64,000 bases of DNA from Tolypeutes matacus (GCA_026826555.1 JAKSZT010054458.1:3701569-3765568), one strand, 5' to 3'. Shown: positions 48,031-59,966, numbered from the stretch's first letter. A program made the numbers and translations. The notes: a model not told the origin generated them from the sequence alone.

Positions 48031-49945
48031 TAATAGCAAGTTACTGGCAATTTTCTTTTTTCATAAACATATATACAAAAATCCTAAGTAAAATATGATT
48101 AAAGCAAATTCAGATATGTATTTGTAAAGAAAAAACATATGGTGAACAAGTTAGATTCATTCCAGGAATGAATTGTTAGATTAACATTCAAGAATTAACA
48201 ACATAATTTACCAGATATTCAGAATAAAAAATATGGGCATAGCAATAGATCCAGAAAAATATTGTATACATGCCCATCTCTATTTATGACATAAATTATT
48301 AACAGACTAAAAAATATTTTTTTTTTAAGATTTTATTTATTTATTCATTTATCCCCCCCTTGCTGCTTGTGCTCGCTGGGTCAGCTACCACGCCGTGCGG
48401 GCGGGCCTGCCCTCACCAGGAGGCCCCGGGAACCGAACCTGGTGCCTCCCATATGGTAAACGGGAGCCCTACTGATTGAGCCACAGCCGCTTCCCTAAAA
48501 AGTATTTTTTAATCTTATAAGGAATATTAACAATAATAACAATAAAATTGATAGACAATTCAAGGAACTTCCTCTGAAATCAGCAATGATAAAGACATGT
48601 CCTACCCATCATGTCTATTCAACATTACATTAGAGGTACTTGCCAGTTCAATAAGGCAAGAAAAATAAGGAAGAGTTATATAAAATGAAAGAAAGAAATA
48701 CTATCATTAATTGTAAACATGTTTGAGTAGGCAAAAAATACAGGAGAAACTATAAATAAATCATTTGAAATAATAAGTAAATGTGGCTATGTCATTGACT
48801 ATAAAGTAAATAAAAAATCATTTGAAGTACTATATACAATCAAAATTGTAAAAGATAAAGAGAAAATACATATTCATTGTTTCAAAATGTGAAATACCTA
48901 AAAGTAAATGTAATATATGCAAATATCTACAAAGAAAATTTTACAATATTATTGACAAAATTAAAGTGAAACTAAATATATGATTGTATATATCATGTTC
49001 ATTTATTGGAAGACTTGATATTCTGAAGACATAAACTTTCCAACAATTTATCTATAGATTCAACACAATCCAATTCAAAATCTGAGAAAATATGTGTGAA
49101 TGTGAATGTGTGTAAATAAAAAGTGTGAAACTGCACATAAACATGAGAAAGACCAAAATAAACAAGATGAAATCATTTGTTGTCAAGGCTGTGCTTCAAT
49201 GTGTGCTTTCATTTAGTACCATCTATTCACTGGAGTATGTTCAAATAGATGCAATAACTTTGGGGAAATATTTGGCAATATTCATATAAGGGTGCCCTAT
49301 AACTTGTTAATTCACACCTGGTGTGTATGTGTGTGTGTGTCTGTCCAATAGATAAGCATTCACAAATTGAGAAAAGACATGGAAAAGGAAGTTTGTAGAA
49401 GCATATTTCATAATGTCCAATAACAAGAGAAGCCCATATAAATTTTCATCAACAGGTGAATAAAAAATAAACCTAGATTTATTAATAAAATACAAAATTA
49501 TATAGCAATAAAATATACCCCATCTCCTTGAAGTGATATGGAGGACTCACAAATATTATGCTAACCAAATCCACCAGGCAAAAATGAATGCATAAAGCAT
49601 AATTACATTTTTCAAAGTTAAAAAAAAAACTGGCAAAATTGTGTTGTTAAAATTCAGAATAAAGGTCACCTTTGGAGATGGAGTAATGATTAGAAGAAAG
49701 CATGAGTAGAGCTTCAGGAGATGTAGTAATATTCCATTTGTTCACATAAAGTGTGATCATGTGAACACCTTCACTTTGTGGTAATTTGTCATGCTATAAA
49801 CTTTTGACTTATTCAATTTCTATATGCAAGTATACTTCTATAAAATGTTTTAGAAAATAAAAATATTTTGAAATAAGGATAACAATCAAAACAGTATTAT
49901 TTTATGCATGATTGTTTTGTAAACCTACAACTTCTTTAATGAAGA
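48031..49945 (+). mobile_element. Old L1 ORF2 and 3' end, with SINE insertion
   Basis: Order of landmarks: the RT segment 'ggtgaacaagttagattcattccagg' (48141-48166), 'gggcatagcaatagatccagaaaa', then (after the SINE) 'ttcaacattacattagaggtacttgcc' and, near 49000, 'ttattggaagacttgatattctgaagac'. Late ORF2 and 3' UTR phrases follow, and 'gcatgattgttttgtaaacctacaacttc' lies at 49905-49935. The element is highly decayed and interrupted by a SINE at 48317-48496. A (TG)n run lies at 49324-49342. Confidence 0.75.
48317..48496 (-). mobile_element. DAS-type SINE, minus strand
   Basis: Plus strand begins with a T run, then AAGATTTTATTTATTTATTC, then the reversed body. GGAACCGAACC at 48429-48439 is the reversed B box GGTTCGGTTCC, identical to that of the SINE at 15900. 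It ends CAGCCGCTTCCC, the reversed start. The flanks CTAAAAAATATTTTTT (48307-48322) and CTAAAAAGTATTTTTT (48495-48510) look like a target duplication with one or two changes. Younger than the L1 it interrupts. Confidence 0.9.
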
Positions 49946-51220
49946 AAATCAATACATTTCAGCTGAATGTTTTTACTTTGAATACAACTTTCATCAGTTT
50001 TAAAAATATAGTATTAACAAAAATGTCTGTTCAATATAAAATCTTCGTAGATAAATACTAGTTTTCCAGAGGAAAAAGGAGACAGTGACACATTACAGAT
50101 AAGGTAGCATAAAAGTAATTGGTGTTTGGAGAATAATTTCTGGAGTTAAGATTTAAGAGGTATTAGATGGTAAAGGTTAGAGAAGTTTGCCTAAGTCTGT
50201 ATTAACAATAAGAAACAAAACAATCATAATTTATGTGGAAAATAATTAAGATTTATAAAGTAAAGTAAGTGTAAATTCAAGTTTTATTTCCAGTAAAATT
50301 GAGAGTTGAAGAGCATATTTTAATTTTAATATTTGAAGTGAGTTTCTATATACTGTACTTGTTTACCCAAAATTATCACAATGTGTGCTATGATTAATAT
50401 TTTCATATTTGATATTTTATTATGTTAAAATTTTGAAATTATTAGAAATTTTCGAAAAATTTGAAGAAATAAAGAAAAAAAATTTAAAATCTTGAATTTT
50501 TCATTCATAAATCTAAAAAGTCACCATCTTTTAGATTTACATATTATGACAGAAAGATTGATATTCAGGGAAATATAAATCACCCCATTATTCATCCCTT
50601 TCCCAGATTCATTTTATATTAATGATTCTAACCATTATATATTTTTCTTAATATTTGCTAGGATATGTGTCAGAAACTGCATATACAAGGGTGAATACTT
50701 GCTAACAGAATAAATATATATTTACTTATTATTATCAAATATTTATTATGAATTTATTCTGTTTAATAAGCCTCTGTATATGTACAGAGAAGAAAAATTA
50801 TGCATAAGTACTATATATATTACATTTATATATATAATGATATACATATAAATTTCAAACTGTGGTAAATAATCTTAAGGAAAACAGTAAAATACTATCA
50901 GGAAGAATAAAAGAGGGGGCTAAATTTTAATTAGTGGTGGGGATAAAGAAGTAACTGAGGATGTGGCATTTAAAGTACTACAAGGAAGAGGAGAAGCACT
51001 CAGGCAAGTCAAGAATGTAAGAAGCACCATTCTGAAGAAAGAAAACAGCATTTGCAAAGTACATAAGCATGCAAGTAGCTTAGTGGAAGAAATGAATGGA
51101 GCTTGGCAAAGCAGGGGTGTATGTGTGAGGAGTGGGGAAAAAAGCCTGGAAATTCAGTCAAAGGACAGATATTCAAGACCTCATATTCCTAGTTAAAGGT
51201 AAAACCTCCAGAGTATTGTG
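49946..51220. other. Unique-looking AT-rich DNA
   Basis: No repeat or gene recognised. A 77-codon plus-strand frame at 50963-51196 lies next to the LTR and has no domain. Confidence 0.4.
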
Positions 51221-51223
51221 GTC

Positions 51224-51690
51224 TGTTGGAACTGTATGTACCCCCAGAAAATCATGTTCTTAAATTTAATCCATTCCTATAGATGTAAAACTATTACAAG
51301 TAGGACCTTTGGATTAGGTTACTTCAGTTAAGGCATGGCTCAGGTTGGTTCTTAATCCTTTTACTGGAATCTATTATAAATGGGATGAAAACAGAAAGGG
51401 AGAGGGAGAGAAAGAGACAGAGAGAGCACCATGGAAGCAAGGAGCTGAAAGCAATAAACCTGGAAGAGAAGGAAGAGACCAGCAGACAGCAGATACCACC
51501 ATGTGTCTAGTCATGTGACAGAGCAGTCAAGGATCACCAGCAGCTGGTCTTCAGGAAGAAAATATCTCTTGATGATGCTTTGATTTGGACATTTTTCTCA
51601 GCCTCAAAACTGTAAGCTTGTACACTAATAAATTCCCATTGTTAAAGCCATACAGCTTCTTAATTGCAAGAGAGCAAAATAAATCCACTA
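51224..51690 (+). mobile_element. MaLR-type LTR (copy B)
   Basis: Starts TGTTGGAACTGTATGTACCC and contains 'ttactggaatctattataaatggg', a GA-rich stretch (51385-51425), 'gaagcaaggagctgaaagcaat', 'catgtgacagagcagtcaagg' and CTAATAAATTCCCATTG. Same family and orientation as 32174-32576, but with a longer middle and a right end that is not clean. Confidence 0.7.
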
Positions 51691-53060
51691 CTCTTGTTTC
51701 TTAAATCTTACTTAACTATGTTAAAACATTTTTCTTCCACCTAAAAACATTAGCATTTTTGATATGTGGCATGAATAACTAAAACAGTTAAATAAAAAGG
51801 TGAAAGTTTTGTGTTAAAAATAGCTTTTTCTTTTAATTGTACATTTTATATTGCATCAATTACTGATAAAGAATATGTCCCTCTCCATACAGTTGTGACT
51901 TGATATATGAAGTAGTGTTTAAGCATCCTCTACATTTGCTTAAAAGGTTGATCCTGAAGTGATGGCACATCATTTCCTTGGTGGAAATAATTAAGTTCTC
52001 CATACAAATGTGCCTGATCAAATAAGTACTATAGGTTTTTATTCAAAGAATAAACAATTTCTGCTTCTACAGTGTTTAAATTTGCAACACTTTATTCTGA
52101 ATTCTATGTATGGTGAGACCGTTGATTTTTCTTCCATTTCTCAGATTTCATGAATTAAGGTAAGAAACAAAAGGAATGAACTCACTGTGTAGCAAACTCT
52201 ACAAAACCAACTCAGACATGCTTAGCAAAAAGCATAAAAAATTATCAGTTTATTGGGTCAGATTACTAGCAAACCTTACATTAGGCAGCAGAATTAATTG
52301 GCTGAAAATGACCTCATGAGTGACTATTTATCCCTCTCTATGCCCTAAATTCCTTCAGAATTGTCATTCTCTGGCAGACCCTGAATTATGGCAGTATGGT
52401 TGCCAGAATCTGCAGTCTAGGACCCTCTTGGTGAAACCAGCAGAAAGAGAGGCCTTTTTATATCAACAGATTATTAGGAAAATTTAAGACATGAGCTTCA
52501 TTTTCCTAAAATGGGCCAAATTCCTACTTCTAAATTAATCACTGCGGCCAGGGGAAAGGAATTCACTAACTACTGGACTGAGAGCAGAGAAAAGAGATTT
52601 TAAAAAATTTGGTATCTTTTACATGAAAAAGTAGCACTTAATACTGGAAGATAAAAATGTAAGTGTCAGATATACTACACTAGTTATACTAGTGATTCTG
52701 AATCATGAACTAACTTAATGTTTCAACGAGAATGCAGTGAAACCATTCCAGGAATAGTAAAGTATGATAATGGAGCTCAGAAAGCAGGTTTAGAAACCAT
52801 GGTAGACTGAAATCTTGACTTTGTAGGTTGCAAAACCAGACACTTTCTAACATTAAGTCTAAAGCTATTGGACTTAGGATAAAGTAAACATTATGTTGCA
52901 AACAGATTTAGAAAGAAAACAAAAGTCATAGTTTCTCTTAGGAAGTTTAACTAAGACTTGATGGGTTGTATGTAGAATTAGAATGATTAGAGATTGAAAG
53001 CAGTAAATGTGATTATATGTGTGCTTTATTTCCTTCTGGGGACTGAAGATGCCCTTGTGG
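51691..53060. other. Unique-looking AT-rich DNA
   Basis: No feature supported over about 1.4 kb. Confidence 0.4.
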
Positions 53061-53069
53061 TACCACTAA

Positions 53070-53612
53070 AATGGTTCCAGACTATCCCCACCTGTTGGTA
53101 CCCATGCCCTGTGTAAACCCTCCCCATGAGTGTGGGATAGTGAGTGACTTCTAAAGAATAGAATACAGCAAAAGTGATTGGATGCCACACTCAAGATTAG
53201 ATTACAAAAAGAATGTGATCTCTCACCTTTTCCCATCACTCACTCTCTCTCTGTTTTGAGGAGCCTAATGGAACCAAGGCCCATTTAGCAAGGAACTGCT
53301 AAAAATCCAGCAAAACCTGAGGTTTGTTGACAGTAACATGAATGAGTTTTGAATTAGACCTACTTCAGGCAGCTAATAGCCAGTGGACTCTCAATACCTA
53401 TGTGAGTGAGTTTGGGATTGAACTCCTTCCAGTCAAGCATTGAGATGTCTGCAATACCAGCCAATACTTTGCCACAGCCTTGTGAGAGACACTGAGTTAG
53501 AGGATCTCTTTAAGACCCACTTTCTGTTCACGGAAACTATGAGATTGAAATATTTGTTATTTTAAGACAGTTTGGGGATCATTTGTTATGCAGACATGTT
53601 GGTAGATTATTG
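53070..53612 (+). mobile_element. Old MaLR/ERV-L-type LTR
   Basis: 'aaatggttccagactatccccacc', 'tctaaagaatagaatacagcaaaagtgattggatg', 'gattagattacaaaaagaatgtg', a (CT)n block, 'cagccttgtgagagacactgag' and 'atatttgttattttaagacagtttggggatcatttgttatgcag' follow the order of a widespread mammalian LTR. The right end is its 3' end. No duplication found. Confidence 0.65.
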
Positions 53613-54355
53613 ATTTCCTGTATTGTCACTTTCTCCTACATATTCTATGTCTCCGCTTGGGGAACAGTTCATTAACTGTTACTATACACAGTGGTATATT
53701 CTGAAGATATGCCAGTATAATTATAATTATTTTACCATATTTAATTTCTAACTATCATGTTCAAACATTCAGTCAATGTTAATAAAAGAATAGTCAATGG
53801 TAACTAGATTTCTGACATAATTGAGTCAGATTCACAACAGTATTAGGAGAGCATGAGGAAGAGGGAAAAGCATTCATCTGAGATAGATGGATATTTACTA
53901 CTTACTTGCTCCATTATTTGTCTAAGATAGTTCACTTCTTAGGGTATTAGTTAGGCAGTTTCTTTATATATTAAAAGAAAGATATAAAAAATGTTTTTTT
54001 GCAACAAATCTTTCATTGAAGAAACATGGCTTATATCCTAACAAATAGAAAACAAGATTCAAGAAACTGAGTTTTAGCTTTCCTTCTGTTATTAAAAATT
54101 GTTATGATTTTTGGCAAATTATTTAGTGATACTTTGAAATATTTTCACCTTTGGAAAAAATAAGGACTTAGACATCATGTTCCCTAAGATTTCTTCCATA
54201 TTTAAACTACTTGATATTATGATTACATTTTGTTTAATTTTGTTGGTCACATCAGTACTGCTATTGAATTAGTTTATATGTGGGCATGATTACAATTTAG
54301 AAATAAATTCCTTGATTTATCTTTTAATTAAATTCACTTATTTTTATATCGACAA
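53613..54355. other. No recognisable feature
   Basis: AT-rich DNA; nothing supported. Confidence 0.4.
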
Positions 54356-54359
54356 CTTT

Positions 54360-55075
54360 TTACCATCACTGGCACCCAGGATTCAATGTTAGGCCAGTTA
54401 TTAAGTTATTGCCTCTCAGCTACTAATCCACCGTTCTAATATTCTTCTGTGCCAGAGGCTCCTTGTTAAGTTCTTTCAATAGGGGGCCATAGAGAGAGAC
54501 TTAAAGGCTGAAAGAGACATTCCTACCTATTGATTTCCTCCCTGTTTGCTGTTCCTGTGAGTATCACCCTGGATTTTATTTCTCATCATACCAGAAGAAG
54601 CGCTGTCCTGTAGCAGCAGCTTGATCAAGTTTGCTGTCTTTCCAACATTTTCAAAAAACAGCCTCATTTTGCTCTTTCAGAAAAACCAGAACTATCTGGC
54701 AGATGCACTCTCCTCAGAGGTAGATCCCATGGTCCAGACATTCCTCCTCTAAAGAGAAACCAGCATGAGCTGAGCTGCAGCAACCTCTCCCCAGAGGTCT
54801 GAGTTTCAGCTTCTCATGGCCTTCTGCTGTTTCTCAGAATTTTAATAAAGCCAAATGCTTCCCTTGTTCCTTCAGCCCTGGGATTGTAGCTGCACCTTAA
54901 GATTGCTACTTTCTTAATGCCTATGAGTTTTCTTTTTTCTTTTTCTATTACTTAGTTAACAAATTTATACTTAGTTAACAATTATTTATATTAAATTCCC
55001 TCTGTAGAAACAAACAAAAACAAAAAAACTAATATGATTTCTGTCTCCTGGCTGGTTTCTGATGGATAAAATTGT
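54360..55075 (+). repeat. Old interspersed repeat, class unresolved
   Basis: GC-richer block with 'ctactaatccaccgttctaatattcttctg', 'tcaatagggggccatagagagagac', 'ttttaataaagccaaatgcttcccttg' and 'aatatgatttctgtctcctggctggtttctgatgg' in order. I recognise the arrangement as a known mammalian repeat but cannot name it. The AATAAA inside suggests an LTR-like unit in plus orientation. Confidence 0.4.
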
Positions 55076-55342
55076 TTGGTTTGTCAACTTTCAGGAGTTT
55101 GAAAGCACGTAGGTCAAAGTCATATTATTATAAGCTGATACAGCCAGTATCTGGTGTCACAGCAGACACTGTAGCTTACTCTATGGAATAAGTACTCTTT
55201 AATATTTATATGCATATTTAAAAAGTATGATTGTTTGTTTTGCTTTCCAAACAGTTTATCTAATAAAATTCTTCTTCAGTGTTTGTATGTATATTGTAAA
55301 GTTTAATTAGATTCCTTAAAATGATTTATTTCTCCTCTACAG

Positions 55343-55373
55343 GATGCCAACATAATTTTAATTGCTCTGACAG
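55343..55373 (+). CDS. Candidate 31-bp microexon
   Basis: Preceded by TTTATTTCTCCTCTACAG, a good 3' splice site, and followed by GTATGTG, a good 5' splice site. In the frame that stays open after the candidate exon at 43169-43218 it reads GCQHNFNCSD. The pair totals 81 bases (27 codons). I do not recognise the product. It could equally be a chance arrangement. Confidence 0.2.
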
Positions 55374-55414
55374 GTATGTGTTCTCTTTGTTCAATATGTA
55401 TTCCCTAGAATTTT

Positions 55415-55850
55415 TTTAACAAATCAATTTTATTGATACATATTAATAAAGCATACAATTAATCCAAAGTGTACAATCAATGGTATTTGGTATAATCATA
55501 TAGTTGTACAGTCATCATTTCAAATATTAGAACATTTTCATTATTTCAATAATAACAAAAAAACAACAACAACAAACAAGAAAATTCTTCACCTCTCAAT
55601 CTGTTTCCCCTGCTGTACATAGTTGCTATTTCTTGCTATTTTTGCACAATTATTTATTTGTTCATTAGTTTTATTGAGATATAGTTACATATCATATGAT
55701 CTATCCAAAATGCATAATCAATGGCTTTTAGTATAATCATAATGCTGTACATTCATCTAAAAAATTTTAGAACAAATTAGTTACTCCAAAAAGAGAGAAC
55801 CACACTCTTTAGCATTCCTACGCTAGTTCTACATAACCACTAATCAAAAG
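55415..55850 (-). repeat. Xenarthran-type repeat, two related tandem segments
   Basis: 'attttattgatacatattaataaagc...gtacaatcaatgg' (about 55429-55515) and 'gttttattgagatatagttacatatc...tgcataatcaatgg' (about 55668-55755) are two versions of one sequence, each followed by '(a)tagtataatcat...tgtaca.tcatc'. I associate this sequence with repeats common in armadillo and sloth. Orientation follows from the AATAAA on the minus strand and is tentative. Confidence 0.45.
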
Positions 55851-56135
55851 GACAAATACTGTATGATTGCCCTATTATGAACTATATATATTATGTGAAA
55901 TATAAATATATTATGTCAAATATGAATATGGGAATAATTTCATATATAAGACCATTTTTCTTTGAAGCTGAACAAATGTAAGTTAATAGTACAAAATGTT
56001 AATATCAGACCAAAGAAAATCAACATTATACTAAGTCAGAGAGACCAGACACAGAGTACTACATATTGTATCATGCCATTTATATAAAATGTAAATATAA
56101 ATCAATTTATAAAGATGAAAGGAGATTAGTGGTTA
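55851..56135 (+). mobile_element. L1 3' fragments, sense
   Basis: 'ggacaaatactgtatgattgccc' (about 55851) and 'agagaccagacacagagtactacatattgtatcatgcc' (56040-56077) followed by 'ggagattagtggttatgtagg' are two versions of the L1 ORF2 end and early 3' UTR, in sense orientation. They sit against an antisense L1 5' end. Confidence 0.55.
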
Positions 56136-57165
56136 TGTAGGTCTAATATATTTTTAATCTCATCCTTTATGTCTTTCATTCTAATAAGATCTATTACTTT
56201 TCTTTGCAGTTGCAAATTATTCCTTGTGCTTACCCAGTGTCTTCTTAATATCCTTTATCTCTTTAGCCATATTTCCTTCAATTCTTTTAATTGATTTAGG
56301 AGATTTGTATGATTATCATTGATTAATTTTCTTAAATACTGTATCTCATCAGGATATTTGGTCTTTTCCTTTGGCTGGGCCATCTCTTCTTATTTCCTAG
56401 TATGGCTTGAAATTTTTTACTGGTGTCTTGGCAATTAAACATTTGGTGATTTTACTCTGATTTTTCAGAGTACATCACTGAGGCAGAGCAAATCTTGCCT
56501 AGTGTTTTTTTTGTTTGTTTGTTTGTTTGTTTTTAAGACTCTTCTTTGATTTTTGATTCACCTTATTCTGAGTCTTTGAAATTTTTCCAGCTTAGGTTAT
56601 CAAAATAAGGCCAGTGATTCTGTATTCAGGCACAGATTTTCTCCCAGATTTTCAGGTTAAGGGAGACCTAAAAGTAGTTTTTCTCTTACAGTTTTCCAGT
56701 CTGGCCAGCAGATAGAGGTCTTAAGCAAACCTTTCCCTGGAGCTATTTCTTTCTACCTCCTCTTTCTGATCTGGCCAAAGCCACAATTCAAAGCAGGCCC
56801 TGCTGGCCAGATTTAATGAAGAGAAACCACTCTCCCCCCTCTACCATACCCTACCTTTTCCCAGGCAGGAAGATATCTGTTCCCCTCTCAGTGAGCCACA
56901 GGTTTTATCCAGGCTGCATACTTTGAAGGTAGGGGATGGGTGCCTTCCTGGCCACCTCAGGGCTTTAGTAACTCATGGCTGTCATTTCAGTTCTTCATCT
57001 CTTTCTGTCCCTCACCCTCCTGGGGATTGTGCAGCACTGTCTTGGTGTGTTGATTCCCAAAGAAAGTCCCTCAGGGAGCTCATTGGCCTTTTCTCCACTG
57101 CTTTTGTGAGAAAGTGGAGTCCTGCTTGAGTACTCCAATGCCATCTTTCTGGAAGTTCCTATATG
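56136..57165 (-). mobile_element. L1 5' UTR and start of ORF1, antisense
   Basis: Read on the minus strand: a start near 57165 with GAAAGATGGCATTGG, a GC-richer 5' UTR to about 56500, then ORF1. The ORF1 part (about 56140-56400) includes the equivalents of 'gatattaagaagacactggg' at 56247-56266 and of the text at 28680-28710 in the deleted L1, so the two share a subfamily. The frames are broken. A (GTTT)n run lies at 56512-56533. The plus-strand frame at 56923-57129 is antisense 5' UTR. Confidence 0.75.
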
Positions 57166-58765
57166 ATTCATTTTTAAATTTATATTTTCTAATTATTCCA
57201 TTTTCAGCATTGTAGATATTACATTTGCTATCTTTCCTTCCTTCCTTTCTTTTTGAATGTATTTATGTATGTTTTTTTAAAAACAAAATTTCTTAATCTG
57301 ATGTTAGCAAATAAATCAGCAGTGATAAAAATGGGGCAGGACTACTTATATAAGTATATAAGTATTAAAAGCATACAAAAAAGAAAGATTGGCATTTTCA
57401 GTTCACAAGGTTTTACATGTGTCTTGTTCACATTGGATTTAACATAGGAATTCTGGGGCTTGGTGGTGGGAGATGACTGGTGTGTATACTACAAGTTAGG
57501 AAATAAAATAGGAATAACAAGATTCCATCCCCCCTCATTAGGGTCCAATAGGGCCAAAAGTAGGAAACAGTGTCACACAGAGATCATATACAATTTCCAA
57601 GCAGTAAGTTTTAGTTTTACATAGGCCATTGTGAGTGATTTTTCTTAAGCGGAAATCAGTGATGCATAATAGGCCTTGCTCATTTCTTAGTTTTAAGACA
57701 GGTTTTTCCTTACTCAATACGCAGCTCTCCTATATTTTTATATGTTGTCTCAGACCTTTGTAAATGAAATCAGCCTCATCCATAAAGAACGTTATATTAG
57801 GCATGTTTCTGTAATCCATGAGTGGACAACCAACCTTCAACATTATGAATCATAAGAATCAATTAAATCTCAATTAAGATTTTAAGACAGATTACCTTTC
57901 ACTCCGCCCCCAAATTTCATTAGATAAAATAGTGCGAAAATTATTCTGACAGTCAAAGTAAATCTTCTCTATGTTCTATTCCACTTCATTAGTCCTAACC
58001 TTTTCCAGATTTTTTGATGTTTACACAATTGAGAATATGTAGGTAGTAATTTTTCCCAAGCAATAATCATTCTGCACACATTTTTCTATATATCATTAAT
58101 TTTGCCTTTTTATCTTGCTATTAGAAATCTTTATGGACAGAAAAAATCAATGAAATATTTTCTTTGGTCTAATTTTGTCTCAAGTGTTTTGTTTTCTTAG
58201 CTATATATTTTTAATATTGAAGATTGGTCTTTTAGAATGTATACTATCTCAGACTTTATATATAAAATTAAATAAATTAATATATCTTTCCTTTTAGACA
58301 GGATATTTTGGAATGGTCTTTGAAAACAATAGACTTGCTATTATACTGGTGTTTTTTCAGGTCTAACTGCACCAAAATCTCCTTTAGCCCTTGTTTAATA
58401 TGTACGTTTGCCCAGAGATGTATTTTCAGAGATTGTAAGATATGCCACAGATATCTGTATGTGTTTCAATGATACTGATGCATAATATTGTTTGAGCACT
58501 AAAGCCTTAAAAATTATTGTTCTATATTTCAAGTTCAGATATTTAGTGAATGAGTACTGACCATTTGAAAGATCTTCCTTAATAGTAAAGCCATTACAAA
58601 TACATGAAAAATAAAGTTTTGAAATGAATTAAGCCATAAATGTTAAATATACTTGTCCAAGAAAGGCAGTTTATTAGATGACATAAAGTATGAAAATAGA
58701 ATTCTTTGTTATTTGCAATATTAATCTCAGAAGAAAGTTATTAGCTAATAGGTAGCCTTAAGGGA
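57166..58765. other. Unique-looking AT-rich DNA
   Basis: No repeat or gene recognised in 1.6 kb. Confidence 0.4.
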
Positions 58766-58769
58766 TTGC

Positions 58770-58925
58770 ATGTCTGGCTTTGTATTGAGTGATTTGCATA
58801 TATGAATTTCTTTAACCTTTACTACAATCCCATGATCTTAGTACTTTTATTATCTCAATTTTAGTTTTCCCAAAGGAAAATAAAGTACAGAGTATTTAAG
58901 GAACTTATTGATTGTTACAAATGTT
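58770..58925 (-). repeat. MIR SINE
   Basis: 'gatttgcatatatgaatttctttaacctttactacaatcccatgatc' then 'ttattatctcaattttagttttcccaaagg' match the reversed MIR 3' half and core. Confidence 0.6.
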
Positions 58926-59360
58926 TTAAAGTAAATCCTGATGACCTCCAATTTATGTACATTGCCCCATGAAATAATGTTTAAATTGTCCCCAATTATG
59001 CTCATAGAAGTTACATAAATGAATGTTATTTCTAAAGAGTTGCATAGTTAAAAATATTCTTTGTCATTTTCAGGGAAGTTAGTTTCAATGATAGTTGCCT
59101 GTTAAAATGTGCTAAGAATATTTACAGAGCTAGTCATGGTGCTATTGCTACCTAAGTTTTCAGAATGCTACTCATATTGGGGGATTTTAAAATATTTATA
59201 TGTTTTTAAATTATATGTGTATTTGTCATAAAAAAAAGGAGAGAGATATAAAATTGTCAGAACAATTATTATTGCTTTGTGATAGTTTTATAATAGATGT
59301 TATTATCTTTGAACTATTTATAGGAAATGGTGCTTATGGAAAATTATTAGAAAATATGTA
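58926..59360. other. No recognisable feature
   Basis: AT-rich DNA with nothing supported. Confidence 0.4.
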
Positions 59361-59365
59361 ATGCC

Positions 59366-59961
59366 TGTCTTAGCAAAAGGGGTGCTCATACAAAGTACAA
59401 GAAATCTGTTGGCATTTATAAAGGGTATTTATTTGGTATAGAAGCTTACAGTCAAAAGGGCATAAAGCATAAGTTACTTCCCTCACCAAAGTCTGTTGCC
59501 ACATGTTGGAGTAAGATGGCTGCCCATCTCTGCAAGGGTTCAGCCTTCCTCTTCCTCCTAAATGTTAAACTCCACGGAGCTCCTTTTTTCCCAGGCTCAG
59601 CTGCTCTGTTCTCTCATAAGGTCAGTTGTAAAGTATCAGGCTCTCTCTCTTCCTGGAGCCTCTGCCATGTCTACGGAGCCTTCTCTATTCCTCTGTGTTC
59701 TGTGTGTTTACATTCTGGGGCTCCAGCATCAAAACTCTGACCTGTGCTGTGTAGTTTTCTCTGTGAGTCCCTGCCCAACAAGGGGGCAGGGACTCAATGT
59801 CCTACTGAGTTGGATCAATCAAAGCCTTGATCATAATTTAATCAAGTAAAAGTGAAATCTCTGAATCTAATAAAATCTAATATGCCCAGAGGAACAGACC
59901 AGTTTACAATCATAATCCAATATCTAATTTTGGAATTCAAAAATAATACCAAACTGCTACA
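59366..59961 (-). mobile_element. Solo LTR, 5-bp duplication (copy 4)
   Basis: Same family as 10681-11342. Starts TGTCTTAGCAAAAGG and ends CCAAACTGCTACA. Flanks ATGCC (59361-59365) and ATGTC (59962-59966) differ at one base. A YY1-like TAAGATGGCTGCC lies at 59512-59524. The plus-strand open frames of 74 and 95 codons inside it are LTR by-products. Confidence 0.85.
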
Positions 59962-59966
59962 ATGTC

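Noticed and set aside
59516..59849. Two overlapping plus-strand open frames of 74 and 95 codons
   Set aside because: Both are inside the solo LTR; the matching frame occurs at 11011 and 16118 in other copies, so it is repeat sequence.
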